Shown here piece by piece: positions 26,101 to 34,400 of a DNA stretch of 43,309 nt. A program made the position numbers and the translations under genes. Within the stretch, counting starts at the first letter, position 1, and each line of letters begins with the position of its first letter. The notes beneath the pieces were generated by a model, which was not told the DNA's origin, made no database searches, and saw only the letters and a list, made by a program, of their open reading frames with translations. The stretch is from an uncultured Bacteroidales bacterium (GTDB lineage: Bacteria; Bacteroidota; Bacteroidia; Bacteroidales; UBA932): contig CAJOHV010000007.1 of the NCBI GenBank assembly GCA_905234485.1, forward strand, positions 1 through 43,309, read 5' to 3'.

Positions 26101-26227
26101 GGAAACGCCTGTTCAATGCGGGAATCACCTTGAACTTGATGACATCCCTCTCGAAGTCCATATCCTTGAATGTGGACGATATGAAGATATTGTATCGGCG
26201 CCATGCGCCCGACTGGTTATTACTCAT
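23084..26227 (-). CDS. DUF4062 protein with degenerate NACHT/TEP1-like NTPase and helical C-terminus
   Basis: The 1047-residue protein has an N-terminal DUF4062 domain (RYNIFISSTFKDMDFERDVI, VELQAIDLRLGV, FFIGLIGRRYGWIPP), related to TIR-like signalling folds. After an acidic stretch (about 280-298) comes a segment that aligns in order with TEP1/NACHT-type NTPases. The P-loop position reads VQGYGASTYMAQ, without the Gly-Lys-Ser/Thr, although a Walker-B-like YIYVYLDDVEAL remains. ATP hydrolysis is therefore unlikely. The rest is helical and may form repeats. DUF4062 proteins commonly sit in antiviral or conflict contexts. It lies between two KTN/RyR-type membrane proteins, and a purine-rich GGAGGAG 18 bases upstream may be its ribosome-binding site. 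Confidence 0.85.
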   Translation of the reverse strand: MSNNQSGAWRRYNIFISSTFKDMDFERDVIKFKVIPALNRRFRDRRVELQAIDLRLGVNTSKMSEEESERKVLSVCTNCIDSARPFFIGLIGRRYGWIPPVERWKEFMAGLSDEEREILAGTAGCSVTEMEIVYGALSQGNFDSSHVLFYLRDDASYEGMPEDIKPLFCDSDPDILKKLDALKAKVKEIFGARGGEDDRCTPYHLTWADGGFSSDEFERVVEEQLAQQIEAETAREDEEGADTWWAQEKELEESTLLRLLPGSIELDVLDDPDDPKFQDEEYEEEEDEDEDESQDIAIWYVQGYGASTYMAQDYAQWDEDTDVIRLLGVFGLSEYSSSARPVIARWIHEIAEVIGREELPDDEQLLAKMSQNDLYELLEELVKEASEDYYIYVYLDDVEALEMTSPKDLYMTWLDHIKDYVNIMVNLQSDSEARNKFFQQHSYLSRKMVVGVDANQEDAEALIENYEQTYFLELPEKIKKQMLKCSGGNGKKSISPLKIHNVFRIFESLTQEDFREIRGKKGSQIDAINGYLEQIWKEMPESPYDIMTFMVNNIVKNLGLGENMRQAIWTIAAAPSGLRESDIAHFAGDDWDVIQFYRAMNFLHDFFYEDRSRHLWRAKFITYPEDGLAGRQKAISEYILTLDPKDSLRETMGLYFALGGLDPSHFAPYMFEGDYLHGQQQEDITRQHGPQVRQLMREGFLSSEDFENYAKALPVGQRLQLMMDILVGLADLKEEREAIHRKIALWFDDADPEKLSAQDAFALSPIIAGNSNSEPTLEKSLAAARRAKDLGYAGADRLVSMAASLLIMTYQKHGKVAEAEALRQDISQGGRQNARDRFTALTPLLIQAGTPSKLVSKKQRAKLLDKFFEEYYKIVDSLEVNQENFLARYKSGDMMLNAFAVLYDQGMYERQIEEILRFMPSMELFYKVSNYFSRPDSLYLFLFIHMMLVMSTTEWLKAHGYDLDPEEPEHLFHEIRSYALIATAQGAELLKDVDPDNSLINMVRGNLGNLLDRTEEIRDKTFNEDFQLKDIDSLIEKAYEEYVSQKN

Positions 26228-26270
26228 AGTGCGAACCGTTTTACTCCTCCAATATACTGATTTTAATTAG

Positions 26271-26350
26271 AAAACGCCGAAGCTTAGACATAAAATAGCC
26301 TTAAGCTTCGACGTTTTGATTAAGCTTAGGGTGAAAAACGCCCTAAGCTT
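26271..26350 (-). terminator. Two consecutive hairpins between the RyR and DUF4062 genes
   Basis: The first hairpin met in minus-strand transcription (26322-26350) has perfect 10-bp arms AAGCTTAGGG/CCCTAAGCTT; the stop codon of the RyR gene lies inside it. The second (26271-26317) has arms AAAACG plus CGAAGCTTA, each broken by one base, and ends in TTTT then an AT-rich tract. AAGCTT occurs four times. They probably form a terminator or attenuator that separates the two genes. Confidence 0.65.
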
Positions 26351-28166
26351 CGATTTTTAGTGAAGTGCGGACCACGATCCAGTCGTAGTGCTTGGCAACC
26401 TCGGACAGAGCGTCGTAAGGCACCAAGTCCGTGTGGATCTTACGGTCTTCGGCTTTGGCTGGGCCGGGAACGTAGCCGGCGGCGCGATGAGAGGCCTCCC
26501 AGCGAAGGTGTTCGCCGATTGCCAGATACTCCAGCACCTGTCCGACTGCCGGGTCGGAACCTGTGTAGTGCTTGTCTTCGTAGACGACTGGTATATCTTT
26601 CCAGACTTCCCCATGGTCGAACAGGTCGCACAAATAGGTCTTCACCTTGCGGTGGAAGTAATCGGAATAATCCTGCGAAGTCTTGCGCTTCAGTTCGAGC
26701 GCATTCCAAAGAGCAGTGCGGTTGGATTCCAGGATGGCATTGTTGCGTTCCTCCCATGTGCCGGAATTGGTGCCGGCGGATGCGGTGTAGCCTTCGTAGA
26801 ATATCCGGGCGTATTTCGCAGTGTCCCCGCCGGTGATGCTGTCGTAGGTCCATATCTTTTCGCGCTCTCCGAAAGGCACTATCTCCACTCCATAGTTATC
26901 TTTTGCGAAACGCAGGGTCTCGGAGAACGGCGCCGGGCGGTCCAGACGCGCAGCGATAATGAACTCACCCCCGGCCTGATCGGGGGTCTCAGCCATGAAA
27001 TGCTTCTTTGCGAGGTCCAGCGCAACGCGCATGGTGGTCTCGTCATCGTCGAAACACACACCTATCCAGTTGAGAGTCTTGAAACGCTCGGCAGGAACTT
27101 CTTCCAGAATGTCGATGGTCAGCGGCACCTGTTTTTTGTCTTTGCCCACGAACGCGCCCCATTCCATCAGGAAGCCGCGAATGCCGGATGCGAATGGTTC
27201 TGAACCCACGATAACCGTATCCAGACCAGTATTGACATAGCCGAGTCGATGGCCTTGAGAGTCGCGAGCCACCTCCACGCAGCGTACCGGATACAACGCC
27301 TCCTCCCGCTTCAGGCTGGATATTGCAAGCGAGGCCGGGTCCACGAGATGCAGCCGCTTATGCGAAATGTCGATAGGCAGAGTGAGTTCGTCTTCGCAGG
27401 CGGCGAACCAGACCTGAGCCTTGCCGCGGGCATCCAGCATAAGGGCGGCATTGATGTTGGCCGTGGGGTCTTCAGACAGCAGATAGACGTTCGTCGATTC
27501 GAGCGCAAACCAGCGGTTCAGCCTTCGGAGCGCAAGCGTGCCTTTGAGCACGGATGCCCATGGCGCTTCGCGACGCAGTCTGCCGACCAATGGCGATTCG
27601 ACCCTGATCCCGCGCAGCACGCCGAAAAAGTCCATTTTGCCCTTCGGGCCGTTCGCCGGCGCCGCGTCGTCCAGCACCACGACCAATCCCTTGCCCTTGA
27701 GGCTGCGGGCGAGCGCTATCGAACGCGGGTTCACGCCCACGATCAGATGCACGGGCGTGCTGCTGCGGCCTATAGTCTTGAACCATAGCCATATACGGCT
27801 TTCGAGTTTGCGCGCGAAAATGTGAATCGCGGCCAGCGATGTGGTCCACACGGCGCAGAGCATGAGACCGTAGAGGATAATGAGGTGCCCGATGTTGCCT
27901 TCTCCGAAGAAGAAGTTCGAGACCATTCCGATAGTGTACGCACGGAAAAGGAACAGGTCCAGACCCGTGAGAATGCTCATCACCAGGTGTGGAATGAACA
28001 CCTTAACGCCGGAATACGCAAACCAGTACAGAGTAATGCCGCTCAGTGCCACCAGCGCCGCGCATAGCCACAAAAGACCCGGCTTGCGGCGAACCACTAT
28101 CAGTGTAATTATAAAATACACGACGGCCACCGCCGCCACGATCAGTTGCAATGCTAAAGTGTTCAT
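26343..28166 (-). CDS. Membrane Rossmann-fold protein with C-terminal RyR domain
   Basis: The 607-residue protein has about four N-terminal membrane helices (within residues 1-115), then a Rossmann-like nucleotide-binding unit ([18 protein letters not shown] near 138, strand VVVLDD). A second alpha/beta half follows ([17 protein letters not shown] near 310). The C-terminal RyR domain reads [18 protein letters not shown] then [22 protein letters not shown]. The architecture parallels the 612-residue protein at 21265-23103, but sequence similarity is low outside the RyR part. Its ATG overlaps the stop of the ornithine carbamoyltransferase gene (ATGA at 28163-28166), so it would be translated from the arginine-deiminase operon transcript. 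Ligand and function are unknown. Confidence 0.78.
   Translation of the reverse strand: MNTLALQLIVAAVAVVYFIITLIVVRRKPGLLWLCAALVALSGITLYWFAYSGVKVFIPHLVMSILTGLDLFLFRAYTIGMVSNFFFGEGNIGHLIILYGLMLCAVWTTSLAAIHIFARKLESRIWLWFKTIGRSSTPVHLIVGVNPRSIALARSLKGKGLVVVLDDAAPANGPKGKMDFFGVLRGIRVESPLVGRLRREAPWASVLKGTLALRRLNRWFALESTNVYLLSEDPTANINAALMLDARGKAQVWFAACEDELTLPIDISHKRLHLVDPASLAISSLKREEALYPVRCVEVARDSQGHRLGYVNTGLDTVIVGSEPFASGIRGFLMEWGAFVGKDKKQVPLTIDILEEVPAERFKTLNWIGVCFDDDETTMRVALDLAKKHFMAETPDQAGGEFIIAARLDRPAPFSETLRFAKDNYGVEIVPFGEREKIWTYDSITGGDTAKYARIFYEGYTASAGTNSGTWEERNNAILESNRTALWNALELKRKTSQDYSDYFHRKVKTYLCDLFDHGEVWKDIPVVYEDKHYTGSDPAVGQVLEYLAIGEHLRWEASHRAAGYVPGPAKAEDRKIHTDLVPYDALSEVAKHYDWIVVRTSLKIEA
26965..26989. 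repeat. Dispersed 25-bp palindromic repeat, copy 1 (in RyR gene)
   Basis: TCACCCCCGGCC then TGATCGGGGGTCT: arms ACCCCCG/CGGGGGT around a short loop. It encodes TPDQAGG on the minus strand, inside the RyR protein. Near-identical copies lie at 34818-34842 and 42527-42551. Confidence 0.8.
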
Positions 28167-29161
28167 TCTCCCAGAGTGGCGACCATGACGGCCTTGATGG
28201 TGTGCATGCGGTTTTCGGCTTCGTCGAAGACGATGCTGGCCGGGCTCTCGAAGACTTCTTCCGTGACTTCGACGCCGTCCATTCCGAATTTCTGATACAC
28301 TTCCTCTCCGGCCTTGGTCTCGCGGTTGTGATACGACGGCAGGCAGTGCATGAACTTGCAGTCGGGGTTGCCGGTGCGGGCCATCAGGGCAGCGTTGACC
28401 TGGTAGGGCTTGAGCATCGCGATGCGCTCTTTCCAGACTTCGTCCGGCTCGCCCATGGACACCCAGATATCCGTGTAGATGAAATCGCAGCCGCGAACGC
28501 CCTCATCCACGTCGTCGGTGATGGTGATGCGCGCGCCGGTCTCCTCGGCAACTTTGCGGCACTCGGCCACAAGTTCTGCGGAAGGCTGCAGCGTTTTCGG
28601 CGCCACGATGCGCACGTCCATTCCCATTTTCGCTCCGCCGACAAGCAGCGAGTTGCCCATATTGTAGCGGGCGTCGCCGAGATAGGCGTAAGTGACCTGG
28701 TTCAGGGGTTTGTTGGAATGCTCCCTCATCGTGAGGAAATCCGCGAGGATCTGGGTCGGGTGGAATTCGTTGGTGAGTCCGTTCCACACGGGAACTCCTG
28801 AATACTCTGCGAGTTCCTCCACGGTCTTCTGCGCGAAGCCGCGGTACTCGATGCCGTCGTACATGCGTCCGAGCACGCGGGCCGTGTCTTTCATGGATTC
28901 CTTGATGCCGATCTGAGAACCGGTCGGGCCGAGGTAGGTGACATGCGCGCCCTGGTCGTAGGCCGCCACCTCGAAGGAGCAGCGGGTGCGAGTCGAAGTC
29001 TTTTCGAAAATGAGCGCGATATTCTTGCCAACGAGAGTTTTGTGCTCACGGCAGGCTTTTTTGTCCGCCTTCAGTTCGGCGGCAAGGTCCAACAGATACT
29101 GAATCTCAGCGGGGGAAAAGTCGAGCAGTTTCAGGAAACTGCGGTTTTTAAGATCGATCAT
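28163..29161 (-). CDS. arcB: Ornithine carbamoyltransferase (catabolic context)
   Basis: The 332-residue protein interconverts citrulline and phosphate with ornithine and carbamoyl phosphate. Motifs are the carbamoyl-phosphate site [13 protein letters not shown] (about 52-64), [23 protein letters not shown], and the ornithine-site [10 protein letters not shown]. Length and motifs match long-form ArgF/ArcB. The neighbours carbamate kinase and an arginine-deiminase-like enzyme make the catabolic direction likely, so I use arcB rather than argF. The stop overlaps the start of the downstream RyR gene by four bases, and the carC-type kinase gene ends one base upstream of its start. Confidence 0.93.
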   Translation of the reverse strand: MIDLKNRSFLKLLDFSPAEIQYLLDLAAELKADKKACREHKTLVGKNIALIFEKTSTRTRCSFEVAAYDQGAHVTYLGPTGSQIGIKESMKDTARVLGRMYDGIEYRGFAQKTVEELAEYSGVPVWNGLTNEFHPTQILADFLTMREHSNKPLNQVTYAYLGDARYNMGNSLLVGGAKMGMDVRIVAPKTLQPSAELVAECRKVAEETGARITITDDVDEGVRGCDFIYTDIWVSMGEPDEVWKERIAMLKPYQVNAALMARTGNPDCKFMHCLPSYHNRETKAGEEVYQKFGMDGVEVTEEVFESPASIVFDEAENRMHTIKAVMVATLGE

Positions 29162-29162
29162 A

Positions 29163-30083
29163 TTATTTGGTTATTCTTGTTCCACATGAAGGGTTGCCGA
29201 GTTGTCCGGCTTCTGTGATGATGCATTCGCCTCCGCAATTCTGCACGAAGGTAATTCCGGCGCGGACTTTCGGGGCCATGGAGCCCTCGGCGAACTGCCC
29301 GTCCGCGAGATACTGCTGCGCATCGGCCAGCGACATAGTGTCCAGCGCGCGCTCGCCCGGCTTGCGGAAGTCCACATAGACCTTCGGCACGTCGGTGAGG
29401 ATGTAGAATTCGTCGGCCTTCATCTTCACGGCCGCCACGGCGCAGGCGAGATCCTTGTCGATCACCGCCTCCACGCCCGAGCGCCCCTCGCGGCCGGCGA
29501 CCACCGGAATACCGCCGCCGCCCACAGCCACGACTATGTTGCCCTCGCGGGCCAGCCGCTCGATAAGGTCTATATTGCTGATCGCCAGCGGTTTCGGCGA
29601 CGCCACGACTTTGCGCCAACCCCTCCCCGCAGGGTCCTCGCGATATGTCGCGCCGTCCCCGGGCTTCTCGGCATAGTATGGTCCTACCGGCTTCGAGGGC
29701 TTCTCAAAGGCCGGATCATCGGCCGCGACCTCCACTCGTGTAACGAGCGACACGACTCTGCGGTCCAGCCCGGCGCGGAGCAGGACGCGCTCCATCGCGG
29801 TCTCGATGAGGTAAGCGATGGAGCCCTGAGTCTCCGCGCCGCAGAAATCCATCGGCATCGCCTCCAAGCCAAACTGCGCAGAACCGGCTTCGTGGCGCAG
29901 CAGAGCGTTGCCCACTTGGGGGCCGTTGCCATGGCCGATTACAAGCCCGCATCCCTGCTCCAGAAGCGGCAGCAGGCAGCGGCATGCTTCCTCCACATTG
30001 GCGAGTTGTTCGGCATAGGTGCCTTTCTGGCCCGCCCTCAAAAGCGCGTTCCCTCCGAACGCGACCATCACGAGTTTATTCAT
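29163..30083 (-). CDS. arcC: Carbamate kinase
   Basis: The protein has 306 residues from the ATG at 30083, which overlaps the previous stop by eight bases; a longer frame would run deep into the deiminase gene. It transfers phosphate from carbamoyl phosphate to ADP, the ATP-yielding step of arginine fermentation. The typical motifs are [11 protein letters not shown] at the start, [24 protein letters not shown] and [13 protein letters not shown]. It sits between the deiminase-like and carbamoyltransferase genes. Confidence 0.94.
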   Translation of the reverse strand: MNKLVMVAFGGNALLRAGQKGTYAEQLANVEEACRCLLPLLEQGCGLVIGHGNGPQVGNALLRHEAGSAQFGLEAMPMDFCGAETQGSIAYLIETAMERVLLRAGLDRRVVSLVTRVEVAADDPAFEKPSKPVGPYYAEKPGDGATYREDPAGRGWRKVVASPKPLAISNIDLIERLAREGNIVVAVGGGGIPVVAGREGRSGVEAVIDKDLACAVAAVKMKADEFYILTDVPKVYVDFRKPGERALDTMSLADAQQYLADGQFAEGSMAPKVRAGITFVQNCGGECIITEAGQLGNPSCGTRITK

Positions 30084-30990
30084 CTCTGTATAAGGGAAGG
30101 GTGCTGCAACGAAGCAGTCCGCCCATCTTTGAAATTTCACGATAAGGAACGGTCTCCACAGTTATTCCAAAACCCTCGAGCCACGCCTTGAGGCGGGTGA
30201 AGTGCTCCTCGACCACCACGATATCCTCTGAGATAGAGAAGATGTTGGAATTCATCCAGTACATTTCCTCCTGCGTCAGTTCGAAAACGTTCGACGGACC
30301 GAACAACTCAATCAGATGTCCGGCATCGCGCGGGTTCAAAAAACCTTCCTTATATATAATCGCCTTCCCGCGCCCGACGGGCATAAAGGTGCAGTCCAGA
30401 TGCAGAATGCCCTCGTACGGATCGGTGTCGCTCTTCCTCAGGTTAAGTGGAATGATGTTCTTATTTGGGAAGATCATCGCCAGGTAGTCCAGCGCCAGCC
30501 TGTTAGTGCGCGCGGTCTTCACCTGCGGATAATCCTTGAAGGCATACTGCCCGACGAAAAGATAATCTCCCCAGAGGATCACGTCTCCTCCCTCCACATG
30601 GACCGCTTCGGGAAGGTTGTAGATCTGCTTGTAGTGGATTTGGCTGTAGATTTCGTCGTAAGCGTCGATTTCGTCCTGACGGTCGGGGATAATGTTCGAG
30701 ACAATAATCTTATCATCGATCACAAAGCCCACGTCGCGCGCGAAGATCTGGTTGCAGCCGTCCACGGGAGCGGGGCGGTGCACAATCACTCCATGCTTTT
30801 TCAGGACAGCCTCGAAGGCTCCCATCTCGCGGATGATGTCTTCGTCTTTCGGGTAAATGCCCTTAACGGCGGATTCATATGATTTGGCGTCGAAAGTCTG
30901 CTCCGGGGTGGGAGCGGGACCATTCGATTCCGGGCGTCCGAGGATAACTTCCCGCAGACGCCCGGTTTCAGATGTTACGTGGATAGTCAT
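30076..30990 (-). CDS. DDAH/arginine-deiminase-family amidinohydrolase
   Basis: The 304-residue protein belongs to the guanidino-group-modifying superfamily. Visible active-site elements are FARDVGFVI, HVEGGDVILWG (Glu and Asp), GILHLDCTFMP (His), and a C-terminal GGLLRCSTLPL (nucleophilic Cys). It is shorter than classical ArcA (about 410 residues) and resembles the DDAH-like form. With carbamate kinase and ornithine carbamoyltransferase next to it, it probably converts arginine to citrulline and ammonia. The alternative is a dimethylarginine or other guanidine hydrolase. It is the first gene of the operon, with a -7-like box just upstream. Confidence 0.85.
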   Translation of the reverse strand: MTIHVTSETGRLREVILGRPESNGPAPTPEQTFDAKSYESAVKGIYPKDEDIIREMGAFEAVLKKHGVIVHRPAPVDGCNQIFARDVGFVIDDKIIVSNIIPDRQDEIDAYDEIYSQIHYKQIYNLPEAVHVEGGDVILWGDYLFVGQYAFKDYPQVKTARTNRLALDYLAMIFPNKNIIPLNLRKSDTDPYEGILHLDCTFMPVGRGKAIIYKEGFLNPRDAGHLIELFGPSNVFELTQEEMYWMNSNIFSISEDIVVVEEHFTRLKAWLEGFGITVETVPYREISKMGGLLRCSTLPLYRDE

Positions 30991-30994
30991 ACCA

Positions 30995-31002
30995 CGAAGA
31001 TA
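30995..31002 (-). promoter_or_regulatory. Near-consensus -7 box for the arginine-deiminase operon
   Basis: The minus strand reads TATCTTCG, one base off TAnnTTTG, four bases before the ATG at 30990. The transcript would be nearly leaderless. Confidence 0.4.
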
Positions 31003-31014
31003 CGAATTTTTTGC

Positions 31015-31440
31015 CTAATAGACTTTAATTGATTGCCATTTGGCATCCTCGCTCCGGCGTATCATCACGTCCGGTTTGTAGCGCAGCGAGTTCCAGCCTC
31101 CCACCACATTATAAATATAGAGGACTTTGACCTTGTGCAGGCCTTTTTCGAGAGCCAGTTCGATGTCGTGACGGGAAAAACGCTTGACTTCCGATCCGTT
31201 GTCGATTGCAAGTTCGCCGTCGATCCACACGCAGTCGGTGTCGGAATTGAAGCGGTAGACTCCTGTCTCCGGAACCTTGAACCAGCCTTCCGCCTCGGCC
31301 GCGAAGAACTTGAGGCTGTCCGGCATATTCTTGTTGAATTTCTCCAGGGTGCCGAGATCGCGCATGCTCTCCACGGCGACAGTCTTCCACACTGCGTCAG
31401 CGGGAATGGCCGACGGAGACGTGAACCTGCCGTCCAGCCT
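31015..31440 (-). pseudogene. Frameshifted C-terminal domain of the GH2-GH20 enzyme
   Basis: An open frame here continues the glycosidase at 31397-35665 in another frame. Around 31440 the shifted frame reads RLDGRFTSPSAIPADAVWKTV, then a PA14-like C-terminal domain (GVYRFNSDTDCVWIDGELAI, GLHKVKVLYI) typical of Bacteroidota GH20 enzymes. The only ATG (31392) lies inside this continuity. One extra base, or two missing, near a 9-bp inverted repeat (AGCGTGAGC/GCTCACGCT, about 31450-31493) explains the split. It could be a real mutation or a read error. Confidence 0.75.
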
Positions 31441-34400
31441 GCGGGCGCGGAGCGTGAGCGGTCGCGGCCCTCGGGGCCTGCTTGCTCACGCTAACCGTGC
31501 GCACGGGCCCGAGTTTGCCGTAGTTGGTTAGGCAGGCGATCTTCAAAGTCGCGCTTTCCGTGAACGTCAGCGCCTCAGTGTATTCGGCGGATTCAGCCGT
31601 GGGTTCGCTGCCGTCCAGGGTGTAGACCATCTTCATCGGACGGGTGGTGGTGAACTCCACGCTCGCCTTATCTATGAAAGCGAGGTTGTCGCACGAACCG
31701 CCCGGCTGCTCCGGGATGGGGATGTGATAAACCACACCCGCCTTATCCAGTCTCTGACAAGCGGCGTCCATCCTCTCGAGGAAGTCGCCGAAATCTTTGC
31801 GCTCAAGCGGTGTCCATGCGATTTCTGCGAGCGCGAATGCGCGCGGGAAGAGCATGTACTCGCGCTTGGCCTCATCGTACATATACTCTGACCAGTTGTT
31901 GCACTGGACGCCCATCACATAATCTCCCTTGCCCTGCTTCGCGAGCGATGCGGGCACGGGATCGTAGTTGTAGACCTTTTCGAGAGTGTTGAGGTTGCCT
32001 ATCGTCACGGGCTCCACCTTGGAGTCGCCCTGGTAGTGGTCGAAATACATGCCGGCGCGGCTGGGGGTCATCACCACGTTGTGATTGGTGGCCGCGGCCT
32101 TGATTCCGCCTGATTCGCCTCTCCACGACATCACTGCCGCTCCGTCGCTGAGGCCGCCTTCCAAAATTTCGTCCCAGCCGATGAGTTTTCTGCCGTATTT
32201 TGCGAGTATGCCTTCCATCCTTCGTATGGCATAACTCTGGAGTTTTTCCTCTGCAGTGAACTCGTCGTCGGCCTTCAAACCTTCGGATTTGATGCGGGCC
32301 TGGCAGACGGGGCAGTGTCTCCATTTAGTCTTCTGACATTCGTCTCCTCCGATGTGGATGTACTCGCTCGGGAAGAGTTCGACAACCTCTTTAATGACAT
32401 CCTCGAGGAACTCGTAGGTGAAATCCTGACCCGCGCAGAGAACTATGTCCGGCGATCCCCAGATGCAGAAATCGCCCACCTTCTCCTTAGTGCAACTGAG
32501 TTCGGGGTACGCCTTGATCGCCGCGTGGGCGTGTCCGGGCATTTCGATTTCAGGCACGACGGTGATGAAACGCTCGGCGGCATAGTTCACCACCTCGCGG
32601 ATTTCATCCTGAGTGTAGAACCCGCCGTGAACGCTGCCGTCGAATTCGGTGCGCCAGCCGCCCACTTCCGTGAGCATGGGATATTTCTTGATCTCGATAC
32701 GCCAGCCTTGATCGTCCGTCAGATGCCAATGCAGCACATTAATCTTGTACTGCGCCATCACGTCGATCTGCTTCTTGATGTCCGCGACGCTCATAAAGTG
32801 GCGGCAGGGGTCTATGTGCCAGCCGCGCCACTCGAAGCGGGGATAGTCCACTATCTTCACCCGCGGGATGCGGCGGCCTTGCCTGAGTTGGGCGAGAGTC
32901 TGTTTGGCGTAGAACAGACCGGCCTCGTCCGAGGCCTCCACGATCACGCGCTTGCCGGTGGCGTCGATGGTATAGCCCTCGGCGGGGATGTTCGCGTCTT
33001 TGGTGATGCGGTACACTGTGTTGAACCAAGCGGCGCGCACGGTTCCCTCCGAAACCTCCATCGAAACGGGGCGGGGAATCACGCCGACCTCGGCATTCTC
33101 ATGAACTCCGGCCAGATCTTCGGCGTGGGCCGAAAGGTTACGGTCCAGCGAATCGGGAGCGGCCTGGCGGACAGTGGCGTTCCAGCCTTCCATGGTGATG
33201 GTGGCGGGGCCGAAACCTTCAGGAAGCACGCAGTTGACGGTCTTTTTCTGACCGGGCTGCAGCGAGAAGAAGTTGTCCGACCACATCGCGGCGGGAATGA
33301 GTTCGCCATTGGCGTCCTTCGCCTTCAGGATGTTCTGGTAGGCGATAACGTCTGATTTATTGCTCAGCGTGACCTTGTATTTCAGGCCTTTCGCGGTGGT
33401 CTTCATCTCCACTTCCGTCTCGGGAAGGGCCGCGACGAACGAAAGGTCCACATAGTCTTTGATAGGGGTCTGGAACCAGTTGGCTTTCTCCCAGACATAG
33501 GAGTTATTGCCCTTGGCCACGCAGTAGAAGTTGTCTGCGATTGTATGGTCATGATGGTCGCGGAGCTCAAGAGCCACGAAGCAGGGACCGTCGATTCCGG
33601 AGAATACCTTCTGGGGCTCGCGCGGCTTGATGGTGATTTCCTTCTTCTTTTTGCTTATGAGCTTGCTGTCCGGGCCGTAGATCTTCATCACGGCGGTGTA
33701 CTCGCCTTCGGGCACTACTTCGTCGACCGCCCACACGGAGTGGTCGCCGTAGTCATAGATGAGCTGCACGGGCTCGCAGGCCTTCTGCGTTCCGTAGTAG
33801 CCGGCTGTGGGCACGAGATACCAGTCGAACTGCTGCCAGTAGAGCGACGGCCATGCCGAATTAAGCATCCACTGGACTATGCCGGTCGTGCGGGGCACTG
33901 CCACACGGAATGCTTCATACATGGAGCGGGTGCCGTCGTAGTCCAGAGCGTGCGCCTTGCGGACGAAGTCCTCGAAACCGGTCGGCTCGCCGTAGAGGCC
34001 GGTCATGGCCTTGGTGGCCTCCCTGGGTGTGCTCATGTCGGTGGTGCTGACGGTGCAGTGGAGATCCCAGTTGCGGTCCAGCGGCCACAGGTGCTCTTCG
34101 CCCACGATCTTCCGCACGGATTCCGCCTGCGGGATGTTCATTCCTATGCCGGTTTCGGTGTTGAAGCCGTAGTTGCCGCCGTGCTTGGTGTCAAGGTACC
34201 AGTATTCTGGACCGACGTACTCGTAGGGGCCGGCCATCTTCACGCCGGACGGGCCGCCGTACTTGCTGGCCAGGCCGCCTGAAGAGCAGATATAGGGACG
34301 ATATTCCAGCTTATTGTACCATTCCATGTAGGCTTCTTCGAGCCTTTCGTTGGGGATGCGGTCGGAGCCCATTCCCCAGCTAATCACTGAAGGATGGTTG

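Noticed and set aside
30076..30990. Classical ArcA arginine deiminase
   Set aside because: It is about 100 residues shorter with DDAH-like motif order, so only the family, not the arcA symbol, is assigned.
31440..31490. Programmed ribosomal frameshift in the GH2-GH20 gene
   Set aside because: No slippery heptamer was seen at the junction; an error or mutation near a GC-rich inverted repeat is simpler.
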